Assembly: GCA_964384465.1 (NCBI GenBank) | Contig: CAYLLT010000144.1 | Span: forward strand, 1 to 13,679 | Length of the DNA stretch: 13,679 bases | Source: CAYLLT01 sp964384465 | GTDB lineage: Bacteria > Planctomycetota > Phycisphaerae > UBA1845 > PWPN01 | Direction of reading: 5' to 3' | Part shown: positions 5,678 to 12,727 of the stretch, one piece after another | Position numbering within the stretch: the first letter of the stretch is position 1 | Layout: the number at the start of each line of letters is the position of its first letter | Translations under genes and position numbers: made by a program | Notes under the pieces: model-generated | What the model saw: the letters and a program-made list of their open reading frames with translations, nothing else | The model's database searches: none | What the model was told of the DNA's origin: nothing

Positions 5678-6748
5678 GTGCAACGACACCGCGTGCTGGT
5701 CGTGGGTGTGGGCTCCATCGGCGAGCGGCACGTGCGTTGTTTCACCGCCACCGGTCGGGCGGAACTGGCCGTCTGCGAGACCAACCCCGAGCTTCGGCGG
5801 ACCGTGGCCGTTCGATACGGTTGCGCCAACGCCTACGCCGATCTCGACGCGGCCCTTAAAAACCAGACTCAGTGGCGGCCGGACCTGGTCCTGATCGCCA
5901 CGCCCGCTCCGTTGCACGTCCCGATGGCCGCCGCGGCCGCCGGCGCCGGCCTGAACCTGCTCATCGAAAAGCCTCTGAGTACCTCTACAGACGGCGTCGA
6001 TGCCCTCGTACGACTGATCGCCGCCAGGAAAGTCCACGCGGCCGTCGCCTACACCTACCGCGCACACCCCATCGTCCGGTCCATGCGCGCCGCCATCCAC
6101 AGCGGCCGATTCGGCCGGCCGGTACAGATCGTCAGCGTCTGGGGGCAGCACTTCCCCAAGTACCGCCCCGCATACCGCGCCACTTACTACCGGGACCGCG
6201 CGACCGGCGGCGGGGCCATCCAGGACGTGCTCACCCATGCGATCAACGCCGGCGAATTTTTCGTCGGGCCTGTCGAGCGGGTCATGGCCGACGCCGCTCA
6301 CCAGGTGCTCGAAGGCGTCGAGGTGGAGGACACCGTCCACGTGATCGCCCGCCACCGCGGCTGTAGCGGCGTCCCCCCGTGGCCGCCGACGCCGGCCGCA
6401 GGGGGCCGGCGCTACGATGGGGGGGTCCTGGGCTGCTACAGCCTCAACCAGCACCAGGCGCCCAACGAGAACACCATCACCGTGATCTGCGAGCGCGGCA
6501 CCGCCCGCTTCGATCTCAACAACAGCCGGTGGCTGTCCATGACCGAGCCGGGTAACGAGTGGACCGTGGAGCAGACCTTCTCGCTCGAACGCGACGACAT
6601 TTTCATCCAGCAGGCCAACTATTACCTGGATATGATCGAAGGAAAGAGCGCCCCGCTCTGCACGGTGGAGGAGGCCCTCCAGACGTTGAAAGTGAACCTG
6701 ACCATCCTCCGCGCGGCCGAGCGCCAGATGTGGGCCCAAGTCACATAG
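5678..6748 (+). CDS. Gfo/Idh/MocA family NAD(P)-dependent oxidoreductase with a palindromic insertion
   Basis: Cytoplasmic sugar or inositol-type dehydrogenase of 356 residues. The Rossmann motif G10-V-G-S-I-G15 is at the N-terminus, E97-K-P99 is the conserved cofactor/substrate Lys motif, and D183 and H187 in GGGAIQDVLTHAIN are the usual catalytic region. The start is GTG at 5678 with GGAG six bases upstream; the ATG two bases earlier is out of frame. It follows the aldolase by 108 bp, so it probably belongs to the same transcript and oxidises a sugar or sugar acid ahead of aldol cleavage. Oddity: residues 229-248 are Gly/Pro/Arg-rich and break a beta-sheet segment that would otherwise read ARHRG-GVLGCYSLNQHQ. 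The insert is exactly 20 codons and has palindromic DNA structure. The enzyme family is sure; the substrate is not. Confidence 0.92.
   Translation: MQRHRVLVVGVGSIGERHVRCFTATGRAELAVCETNPELRRTVAVRYGCANAYADLDAALKNQTQWRPDLVLIATPAPLHVPMAAAAAGAGLNLLIEKPLSTSTDGVDALVRLIAARKVHAAVAYTYRAHPIVRSMRAAIHSGRFGRPVQIVSVWGQHFPKYRPAYRATYYRDRATGGGAIQDVLTHAINAGEFFVGPVERVMADAAHQVLEGVEVEDTVHVIARHRGCSGVPPWPPTPAAGGRRYDGGVLGCYSLNQHQAPNENTITVICERGTARFDLNNSRWLSMTEPGNEWTVEQTFSLERDDIFIQQANYYLDMIEGKSAPLCTVEEALQTLKVNLTILRAAERQMWAQVT
6362..6421 (+). repeat. 60-bp palindromic element inserted in frame in a dehydrogenase gene
   Basis: Sixty bases (20 codons) that can be lifted out to restore a normal Gfo/Idh/MocA reading, His-Arg-Gly followed by Gly-Val-Leu-Gly. 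The ends are complementary: GTAGCG (6363-6368) with CGCTAC (6410-6415), then a four-base internal loop and a C-run facing a G-run (about 6373-6377 with 6401-6405). A GGCC-bounded core follows. This is a hairpin-forming, REP-like unit. The exact insertion borders are inferred from the family pattern; the inverted repeat is seen directly. Confidence 0.6.
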
Positions 6749-7056
6749 CTCGACATTGCCACCCCTGCCACTACGGTGTCACCGGCGCTTCAAAATAATA
6801 TCATGCCGGAAGTCTCTTGATGCCAGAGATTTACCCCGAAATGCCCCGCCTCGAAGAACGAATTTGCCAACAAATCCACCAGAATATTGTTGACCGACGA
6901 AGATTCTGGAGTATGCTCTATTTGAGGTTTTCGTACGGGGATTCGTTCAAAGCCTCAAAGCCTCAAAGCCTCAAAGCCTCAAAGCCTCAAAGCCTCAAAG
7001 CCTCAAACGGGCTTTGCGGGACGCGCGCGGCGCGACCTGGTGCGAGGAGGTCACTC
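6749..7056. other. Intergenic region with minisatellite
   Basis: 308 bp between the dehydrogenase and the TPR-like gene. The first two thirds hold no recognisable gene or clear promoter; a tiny hairpin CGGTG/CACCG sits just after the dehydrogenase. The last part holds the 8-bp tandem array (6948-7007) and then a strong ribosome binding site, GAGGAGG at 7044-7050. An in-frame extension of the TPR-like gene back to 6817 is open, but it would translate the array as a Ser/Lys/Ala/Pro/Gln repeat, which I regard as artefactual. Confidence 0.75.
6948..7007. repeat. 8-bp tandem repeat, seven full copies
   Basis: Seven perfect head-to-tail copies of CAAAGCCT (6948-7003) followed by CAAA, with no mismatch. 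The last copy also pairs with the sequence after the array: CAAAGCC (6996-7002) and GGCTTTG (7010-7016), a 7-bp stem with a 7-base loop. The array ends about 50 bp upstream of the ATG at 7057, in the presumed promoter or leader. Perfect copies suggest recent expansion by slippage and likely length variation between strains. Confidence 0.95.
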
Positions 7057-8430
7057 ATGAAGGCTCGGTTTTCGCTGATCGGTGCGATCACAGCGGTCGT
7101 GTTTTCGGGAGCGATCGGACGGTTGCAGGAGGCGGCGGCCAGGACTCCCGCGGAGCTACGCGAGGAGATCGCCGCCATCCAGGCTCAGTTCGAGGAGGCC
7201 AAAGAGCTCGTGCGGTCGGGCGACTATGCGGCCGCGGCCGCCCTGTACGAGCAAATCGCCGCCGAGCACCCCAAAACCATGAAGGGACAGAAGGCGGCCG
7301 TCGAGGCCGGGATCAACTACGACCGGGCGGGCCAGACCGACAAGGCCGTTCATCAGCTCGATTTCGCCGCGTCGCTGTGCGTGGCGTCCTCCGTGAGTGA
7401 GTTTGCCCTGTATCAGAAGGCGCTGGTCTGTGAAGCGTCCGGCTGCGCGCAGGACGCCCTGGCGGCCATCAATTGCCTCCGGATCGCCTATCCAGAATCG
7501 GGGCAAATCCCCGGCGCACTGGAGATCAAGGCCCGCATCCAGGGTATGACGCCGCAGCAACTGGAAGCGCTCAAGGCCCGGGAGCTTGAGGCGGCGGACA
7601 TCCTCGCACAGGCCGCGGCCAAGCTGGCGACCAAAACAGAGCGCGCCGAAGCCCTCGTCCTCATCGACCGGATCGAAACCCATTACGCCGACACGTCTTC
7701 GGCGGTCTCGGCGCTCCTCGTCAAGGGAGATACGCTCCATGCCCTCGGGCGCTACGAGGACGCGCAGAACGCCTACAAGCAGCTTCGCGATCGCGTCGTG
7801 CCGCTGGCCCCCCGCTCCCAGTTTGCCGTGAAGGCGAGGATGGGCGTGGCCTTCGAGCGCGTGCACCGCGCCGTCCAGCTCTGCGAGCAGTCCATCGTGG
7901 ACAGATCGAGTAAGGATGAGGGGATGGTGGAGGAGGCCCGCGCCGCCTGCAACGGCGTCATCGACGCCTCGGACGCCAGCCCCACCATGCTGGCCCGTGC
8001 CCGCGCCCTGTTGGTGGAAATCGAAATCTTCGATCAGCGCCCGGAACGGGCCGAATCACTGGCCGAAGAATTTCTGACCAAGAATTACCCCCGTCAGCAT
8101 CATCTGAAAACATATCCCCAGTGGATACTGGTCATGCACCTCGGCATCGCCGAGGCCGCCCGCATGCGGCAGAATTACGACAAGGCCCTCCACAAATGTG
8201 AGGAGATCAAGCAGCTCTTCAGTCAGCTCCCCGAAAAACGCCGCGCTGCCATGCAGCCATTGCTGAAGCGGGTTTATTTCCAGAATTTTCTCGCTCTGGT
8301 CGAGTCCAGGGCTGATCGCGAGAGGGCCGTGGCCGCGGGTCATGAGCTAATGACCCGATTTCCCGATCCTCGCTCTGATGACGTAGTCACGAGGCGGCTC
8401 CGATGGCTATCGAGCCAGCCAGCCCCATAA
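7057..8430 (+). CDS. Exported TPR-like protein of unknown function
   Basis: 457 residues from the ATG at 7057, chosen because GAGGAGG ends seven bases upstream and the protein then starts with a signal peptide (MKARFSLIGAITAVVFSGAI..., likely cleaved near AAA-RTP, residues 27-29). The mature part is almost entirely alpha-helical and Ala/Glu-rich, with several degenerate tetratricopeptide-like helix pairs, for example SGDYAAAAALYEQIAAEHP, GDTLHALGRYEDAQNAYKQL and RPERAESLAEEFLTKNYP. Such repeats are scaffolds for protein contacts; no catalytic motif is seen. It is likely periplasmic. The next two genes also encode exported proteins in the same direction, so a shared secreted assembly is possible but unproven. 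Confidence 0.8.
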   Translation: MKARFSLIGAITAVVFSGAIGRLQEAAARTPAELREEIAAIQAQFEEAKELVRSGDYAAAAALYEQIAAEHPKTMKGQKAAVEAGINYDRAGQTDKAVHQLDFAASLCVASSVSEFALYQKALVCEASGCAQDALAAINCLRIAYPESGQIPGALEIKARIQGMTPQQLEALKARELEAADILAQAAAKLATKTERAEALVLIDRIETHYADTSSAVSALLVKGDTLHALGRYEDAQNAYKQLRDRVVPLAPRSQFAVKARMGVAFERVHRAVQLCEQSIVDRSSKDEGMVEEARAACNGVIDASDASPTMLARARALLVEIEIFDQRPERAESLAEEFLTKNYPRQHHLKTYPQWILVMHLGIAEAARMRQNYDKALHKCEEIKQLFSQLPEKRRAAMQPLLKRVYFQNFLALVESRADRERAVAAGHELMTRFPDPRSDDVVTRRLRWLSSQPAP

Positions 8431-8518
8431 ACTGACGTCAGAGCACCCGCAATCGTGCCGGTCGAGAGGACAGGGGCCACCCGTACATCGCGAATAGAAC
8501 GAAGTCCGAGGGCCAACG

Positions 8519-9493
8519 ATGCGTCATCTGAAACGGGTGGAAATTCTCAGAGCTTACCAGCCCTTAAGGGGCATCGGCGTGGCGCTAGTTTTCGTTCTGT
8601 GCTATCAGGTCAATGAGAGCCAGGCCACGATTACTTCCTGCGGAGGCATCGATTGTGGAAATGATTGCTGTGACTCGGTAACCCAGTGCTGCGACAATGG
8701 GACGTGCGTTCCGTCGACATGTAACGACGGAAACCCTTGTACAGATGACCTTTGCTTTATCGGCGATTGCCAGCACACGAATAATACCGCTACCTGCGAC
8801 GACGACGATCCCTGTACCGTGAACGACACCTGCTCAAACGGCGCCTGCGCCGGAACGCAAAAAGACTGCGACGACAACAATCCGTGCACAACGGATACAT
8901 GTGACGCGAACGGAGTATGCCTACACGCACCATGCCCGACGGACCAGTGCTGCCATAATGGAGAATGCAAACTGAAGTGCCCGGACTGCGACGACGGCCC
9001 TGAGTCCGGGTGGTTTGCCCCCGCCGTCACCCTCAGTGTGCCGCCCTGCCTCCACCATGAAACATGGACCGAACCTATAACCATTTATGAGGACAATTGC
9101 GGGAATAAATTTACGGTTACATGTACTAATGGGGAGTACATCTATTCGCCTGGGGGCGGGCAGTGCAAGTGGAAATGCGGGGTCAACTACAAAAAATACA
9201 AGAAAATCATGGGACCGTGCGGCGACCGGCTCTCGGCGACCTTTCATCGGACCGTCGACATGGGTTCAATTGGGCCGATACAGTACGGTTGCGACCGCGG
9301 AACGTGCAGTGGCGTTTACGACTGGCAGGACTCGTTCTGGTATTACTGCGTTTCTGGCCCTCCGGGGCCCCCAAGCTGCTGTGCCGGGGCTAATAATCCT
9401 GAAGACGATCCTGCTAATACCTGCAGCCCCCCGGGGGGTGGTAACTGCAATGACGCCGAATGCCCAAACGATCCGTGCCCGGTATGCCCGTAA
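8519..9493 (+). CDS. Secreted cysteine-rich protein with CTDC-like repeats
   Basis: 324 residues. A signal segment (GIGVALVFVLCYQV, about residues 18-31) is followed by 41 cysteines, about one in seven residues. The first part holds several copies of a motif like C-x-D-G-N-P-C-T-D-D-x-C (for example CNDGNPCTDDLC, CDDDDPCTVNDTC, CDDNNPCTTDTC), which resembles the Dictyostelium CTDC repeat also seen in secreted proteins of myxobacteria and planctomycetes. CC pairs (DCCD, QCCD, QCCH, SCCA) flank the repeats. The C-terminal half has spaced cysteines and ends in a Pro/Cys-rich tail. Disulfide-bonded extracellular or cell-surface protein. The ATG at 8519 has GAGGG about ten bases upstream. It is followed after 59 bp by another exported protein. 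No enzymatic motif is visible; function unknown. Confidence 0.82.
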   Translation: MRHLKRVEILRAYQPLRGIGVALVFVLCYQVNESQATITSCGGIDCGNDCCDSVTQCCDNGTCVPSTCNDGNPCTDDLCFIGDCQHTNNTATCDDDDPCTVNDTCSNGACAGTQKDCDDNNPCTTDTCDANGVCLHAPCPTDQCCHNGECKLKCPDCDDGPESGWFAPAVTLSVPPCLHHETWTEPITIYEDNCGNKFTVTCTNGEYIYSPGGGQCKWKCGVNYKKYKKIMGPCGDRLSATFHRTVDMGSIGPIQYGCDRGTCSGVYDWQDSFWYYCVSGPPGPPSCCAGANNPEDDPANTCSPPGGGNCNDAECPNDPCPVCP

Positions 9494-9552
9494 ACGCCAG
9501 AATTCAAGGATGCTAAACGCGCAGAAGCCTGGGCCAGCATGAGGATATCCAA

Positions 9553-10947
9553 ATGAAACGGCGAATTCTTCTCCGCAGCATGACCCTTGCAGGGCTGGAG
9601 CTCCTCACTGCGAGCAGGATCGGCATTGCCGCTGATTGCTTCGATCAGCTCGCACCCAGCCAGGGCGGGCCCGGACCGCGAAATATCATGATGATTCATA
9701 ACGTGAAGCTGGATGGCGTGGCAAAGGGCGGGGAGCTGGTTCTACTGGAGATGATCAATCCAATCCCGCGCTACATCCGCATCAATACTCAGGCGGGCGA
9801 GTCATCTGAGGCGGTCATCGCTCGCATGGCGGCCGCCATCAATGAGGTCAGCCCATTCAATCCGGACCGTGCGCGCATGCGAATACCCAATGAGCGAGGC
9901 GAGATGGTCTCCGGAGACAAGGTGCCTATCGTCCGCGCAGATGGCAACCTTCTCAAATCATTTGCGGGAGTGCTAGGAAACTACATCTTCGCCGGAACGG
10001 AAACGGGCCTGGGTATTCCGCCTCCCCCCATGTCGCTGACGGCAACGTACGACCCCGAGACGCAGGAGGTCTCGCTGCATTGGGAAACCCCGGTGGAAGA
10101 CTACGATGGGATTTTGATCCATGATGGAGACTATCACCCTGGCAACCGTACCAGTGTAACTCGGAAATTGCCGCCGCCCGTCAAGCACCCATACCCGACC
10201 AGAGCAAATGACCGCGATGGCCTGCGCGCGGACCGAGGCCTACGCCTATTCAGAGTCAACGGGTGCCGCGCATGCGTGATTTCAAACGCAGCCGCGATCA
10301 CGCTGAACTACCAGGACCATTCGCAGGAGGAGCTGGACACGCAGCCCTTCACTGCCGGCGTCGCACCGAACTGGACGCCGTGGTCCAGCGGCGGCGAGCC
10401 GGCGATGCTGGTTTTGGAACAGGGCACCAAGGGAGAGTGGAAGCAGTTCGATCAGAATTCCAGGGCGCCCCTTGAGCCGGACGAGAAGCCCTTCTACCAA
10501 TTGATCAAGACGCGTTCGCCCAAAGTTACCGGCGGCGTGTACCGGAAATTCCTCGGCCTGCAGCCAGGCCACACCTACAGGATGTGGACGCGAATGAACA
10601 CACTGGATATGGACAAAGCTGAAGATGCTTGGTCCTTCTCCTTGCATGCCGATGCGCACGCGAAATCCGTGACACTGACGTCAGAGCAGATGACTGGTAG
10701 AGCTCCGCTCACCGATGGGAATAGCGGTTCGGTGGCGGGACAGGTCGCCGCCTACGCTCCAGGCTCGACCACAGGCGGAAAGTTTGTGGAGCGCTCCACA
10801 GAGAAGCTCGAACCCGATTCGCACGTGCTGGATATCACACTGCCGCCGGGCGCGGAGGTCATCACTGTCTGGTTCCGATGCAGTGGCTCCATTTCCACCG
10901 GCGTCGGTTTCGATTGGATCAAGCTCAAGGACATTACCGCGGAGTAG
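9553..10947 (+). CDS. Exported protein of unknown function
   Basis: 464 residues, not recognised. The N-terminus (MKRRILLRSMTLAGLELL...GIAA) looks like a signal peptide with a basic head, and the ATG is preceded by GAGGAT with good spacing. The segment around residues 35-95 contains a G-x-L...I-R-I-N-T-x-A-G-E-S-S-E-A-V...A-A-I-N pattern seen in beta-rich surface proteins. About residues 155-200 look like a fibronectin-III-type strand set after a Pro-rich linker (PPPPMSLTATYDPETQEVSLHWETP). The C-terminal part (VLDITLPPGAEVITVWFRCSG...GFDWIKLKDI) looks like a beta-sandwich of carbohydrate-binding type. These domain readings are by eye. It sits between the cysteine-rich protein and the Tat-exported oxidoreductase, 23 bp before the latter, so it is likely co-transcribed with both. 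Confidence 0.75.
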   Translation: MKRRILLRSMTLAGLELLTASRIGIAADCFDQLAPSQGGPGPRNIMMIHNVKLDGVAKGGELVLLEMINPIPRYIRINTQAGESSEAVIARMAAAINEVSPFNPDRARMRIPNERGEMVSGDKVPIVRADGNLLKSFAGVLGNYIFAGTETGLGIPPPPMSLTATYDPETQEVSLHWETPVEDYDGILIHDGDYHPGNRTSVTRKLPPPVKHPYPTRANDRDGLRADRGLRLFRVNGCRACVISNAAAITLNYQDHSQEELDTQPFTAGVAPNWTPWSSGGEPAMLVLEQGTKGEWKQFDQNSRAPLEPDEKPFYQLIKTRSPKVTGGVYRKFLGLQPGHTYRMWTRMNTLDMDKAEDAWSFSLHADAHAKSVTLTSEQMTGRAPLTDGNSGSVAGQVAAYAPGSTTGGKFVERSTEKLEPDSHVLDITLPPGAEVITVWFRCSGSISTGVGFDWIKLKDITAE

Positions 10948-10970
10948 CGGTCGGGCTTGAGGGCGTCTCC

Positions 10971-12368
10971 GTGATCCGTGCCAGCACGCGTCGTAATTTC
11001 CTCAAGCGTTCGGCCTCGGTCGTTGCGGGTTTGCACATGGCCCCGCGGGTGTGGGCTAGCAGCACACGGCCGGCTGGCGATAAGCTCGGGCTGGCCGTGA
11101 TCGGTGTGGCCGGTCAGGGGTTGTGGAACCTCCAGCAACTGCTCAAGGCGGACGCGTCGGTCGTCGCGCTGTGCGATGTCGATGAGCGGCGGGCGGGCGA
11201 GGCCCGCGCGATGTGTCCCCGCGCCCGGTTCTTCGTCGATTTCCGCGAGATGCTGGACAAGGCGGGCAGGGATATCGACGCCGTGCTGGTGGCCACGCCG
11301 GACCATACGCACGCCGTCGCGACGATGGCGGCGCTGCGGGCCGGAAAGCACGTCTACTGCGAAAAGCCGCTCACGCATTCGGTGTGGGAAGCGCGGCAGG
11401 TCATGGCCGCCGCCAGGAAGTACCGCCGCATCACGCAGATGGGCATCCAGCGGCACGCCGGGCGCAACTACCGGCGCGTCGTCGAGCTGATTCAGGCTGG
11501 GACGATCGGCGCCGTCCGCGAAGTACACGCCTGGTGCCCGACGGTCTGGTCGGGCAAGGGGACGGGTTCGATTGTGCCGGAGGCGCTCGGAGGGGTCGCC
11601 GCAGCGACCAATCGAACCCGTCCCCCTGTATCGCCCGTGCCGGCAGGTCTGCACTGGGACCTGTGGCTCGGCCCGGCGCCGCAGCGGCCGTACGCGGACA
11701 AGGCGTACGTCCCCGCCGCCTGGCGGGGCTGGTGGGATTTCGGCGGGGGTGGACATGCCGACATGGCCTGCCACTTCATGGACCTGGTCCATTGGGCGCT
11801 GGAGCTGGGCCATCCTGCGGCCGTCGAGGCCGAGGGGCCGCCGGTGGATGCCGATTCGGCGCCCGAGTGGCTGACGGTTCGCTACGAGTATCCGCCCCGC
11901 GGGGACAAACCGGCCGTGCGGTTGACATGGTCTGTCGGGCCGGAGCAGCAATACACCGGCGAGACGCCGGTGCCACACCCCACGGGCAGGATGCCCGTGC
12001 CACAACGGCTGGCCGATTGGAAAGAGGGCGTGCTGTTCGTCGGCGAGCGGGGAAAGCTGGTCGCCGACTTCACCCGATTCAAACTGCTGTCGCCAACCCA
12101 ATCTGCCGAGTCTGTCCCGCACTCGCTTCCGAAGTCCATCGGCCACCATCAGGAGTTCATCACGGCGTGCAAAGAGGGCGGGACGACTTCGTGCAACTTC
12201 GACTACGCCGGCGTGCTGACGCAGGCGGTCCTGCTCGGCAACGTCGCGTACCGCAGCGGCCGCAGCATCGAGTGGGACCCGGCCGGCATGACCATTCCCA
12301 ACGCGCCGCAAGCCGAGAAGTACCTGCGCCGCCCCTATCGCAACGGCTGGGAGATCCCTTCGCTGTAG
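10971..12368 (+). CDS. Tat-exported Gfo/Idh/MocA oxidoreductase with two palindromic insertions
   Basis: 465 residues from the GTG at 10971, chosen because it gives a normal Tat signal (S-T-R-R-N-F-L-K-R, residues 5-13) and has GAGGG upstream; an open extension to 10878 overlaps the previous gene and is unlikely. After the signal come the Rossmann motif (AVIGVAGQG, 42-50), E131-K-P133 and D264/H268 in GGGGHADMACHFMD, typical of planctomycete Gfo/Idh/MocA proteins. The Tat signal means it folds with NAD(P) and acts outside the cytoplasm, as in glucose-fructose oxidoreductase or glycosidase-like relatives. Oddities: a Gly/Thr/Val-rich stretch (about residues 195-221) and a 9-residue tandem repeat TGETPVPHP/TGRMPVPQR (329-346) interrupt otherwise conserved segments. 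Both map onto palindromic DNA. Substrate unknown. Confidence 0.9.
   Translation: MIRASTRRNFLKRSASVVAGLHMAPRVWASSTRPAGDKLGLAVIGVAGQGLWNLQQLLKADASVVALCDVDERRAGEARAMCPRARFFVDFREMLDKAGRDIDAVLVATPDHTHAVATMAALRAGKHVYCEKPLTHSVWEARQVMAAARKYRRITQMGIQRHAGRNYRRVVELIQAGTIGAVREVHAWCPTVWSGKGTGSIVPEALGGVAAATNRTRPPVSPVPAGLHWDLWLGPAPQRPYADKAYVPAAWRGWWDFGGGGHADMACHFMDLVHWALELGHPAAVEAEGPPVDADSAPEWLTVRYEYPPRGDKPAVRLTWSVGPEQQYTGETPVPHPTGRMPVPQRLADWKEGVLFVGERGKLVADFTRFKLLSPTQSAESVPHSLPKSIGHHQEFITACKEGGTTSCNFDYAGVLTQAVLLGNVAYRSGRSIEWDPAGMTIPNAPQAEKYLRRPYRNGWEIPSL
11558..11625 (+). repeat. 17-bp perfect inverted repeat within oxidoreductase gene
   Basis: GGGGACGGGTTCGATTG (11558-11574) and its exact reverse complement (11609-11625) flank a 34-base centre. 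It encodes residues 196-219 (about G-T-G-S-I-V-P-E...N-R-T-R-P-P), a segment foreign to this protein family between VREVHAWCPTVW and PVPAGLHWDLWLGP. A perfect 17-bp stem inside a coding region is not expected by chance. Confidence 0.8.
11954..12007 (+). repeat. Two tandem 27-bp hairpin units coding for TGxxPVPxx
   Basis: Unit 1 (11954-11980) is CACCGGCG-AGA-CGCCGGTG plus CCACACCC. Unit 2 (11981-12007) is CACGGGCA-GGA-TGCCCGTG plus CCACAACG. Each has a perfect 8-bp stem and a 3-base loop, and both share the tail CCACA. The unit length is nine codons, so the array keeps frame and reads as TGETPVPHP then TGRMPVPQR. The compensating base changes between stems (CCGG versus CGGG with matching partners) show that the hairpin, not just the sequence, is conserved. 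Confidence 0.9.
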
Positions 12369-12727
12369 GCATTCGATGCACATCCGGAACGCGCTCCGTG
12401 TTCTTCCCGGAATGCGAGCATCGCCGGACCAGACACGTATGACCCGAATCAAAAAAACGCGGGACGAGCCCCTCGCGCCCAAGCCGGAAAATGCGCCACA
12501 ACAATTCAAACCCATTTGTGAAATCGTCCCGAAGACTCACAACTCGCTACCCCTGTGTCACTTGCGTGCAGGTTAGCCGCCGGGGGCCGACAAATCGCCC
12601 AGCCGAGCGAACCCGTTCTACAGGTATGCGCCGGCAAACCCGGTCAGGTGTTGTGGTATCGACTTTTGACTTTCGATTTTTGATCGTGACTCCGTGGTGA
12701 ATATTCCGGTATAGTCGCGGGCGAAAC
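12369..12727. other. Intergenic region before the SDR gene
   Basis: 359 bp with no gene I can support. Short frames here lack ribosome binding sites and family features. The stretch 12660-12685 is a T-rich low-complexity patch (TTTTGACTTTCGATTTTTGA) like the other intergenic repeats. A possible promoter for the SDR follows immediately (12686-12715). No terminator for the oxidoreductase was found. Confidence 0.7.
12686..12715 (+). promoter_or_regulatory. Possible SDR promoter
   Basis: TATAGT (12710-12715) is a good -10 box; the best -35 is GTGACT (12686-12691) with an 18-bp spacer, a modest match. The start site would lie near 12722, only about six bases before the ATG at 12728. No Shine-Dalgarno sequence lies in that space, so the transcript may be almost leaderless. 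Confidence 0.4.

Noticed and set aside
5663..6739. Open frame of 358 codons opposite the first dehydrogenase
   Set aside because: Shadow of the Gfo/Idh/MocA gene; no initiation signal or domain.
6948..7007. CRISPR-like array
   Set aside because: The units are 8 bp with no spacers; it is a simple tandem repeat and no cas gene is present.
6817..7056. N-terminal extension of the TPR-like protein from an ATG at 6817
   Set aside because: It would translate the CAAAGCCT array and bury the signal peptide. The ATG at 7057 has a strong SD and starts the signal peptide.
8431..10688. 15-base exact direct repeat ACTGACGTCAGAGCA at 8431-8445 and 10674-10688
   Set aside because: One copy is intergenic and one lies inside a gene, with no shared flanks. 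A single 15-mer match in a 13.7-kb window is within reach of chance; att sites or a mobile element are not supported.
10752..12515. Open frame of 587 codons on the minus strand, opposite the Tat oxidoreductase
   Set aside because: No motifs and Arg/Pro-rich composition; the opposite strand has clear Gfo/Idh/MocA signatures.
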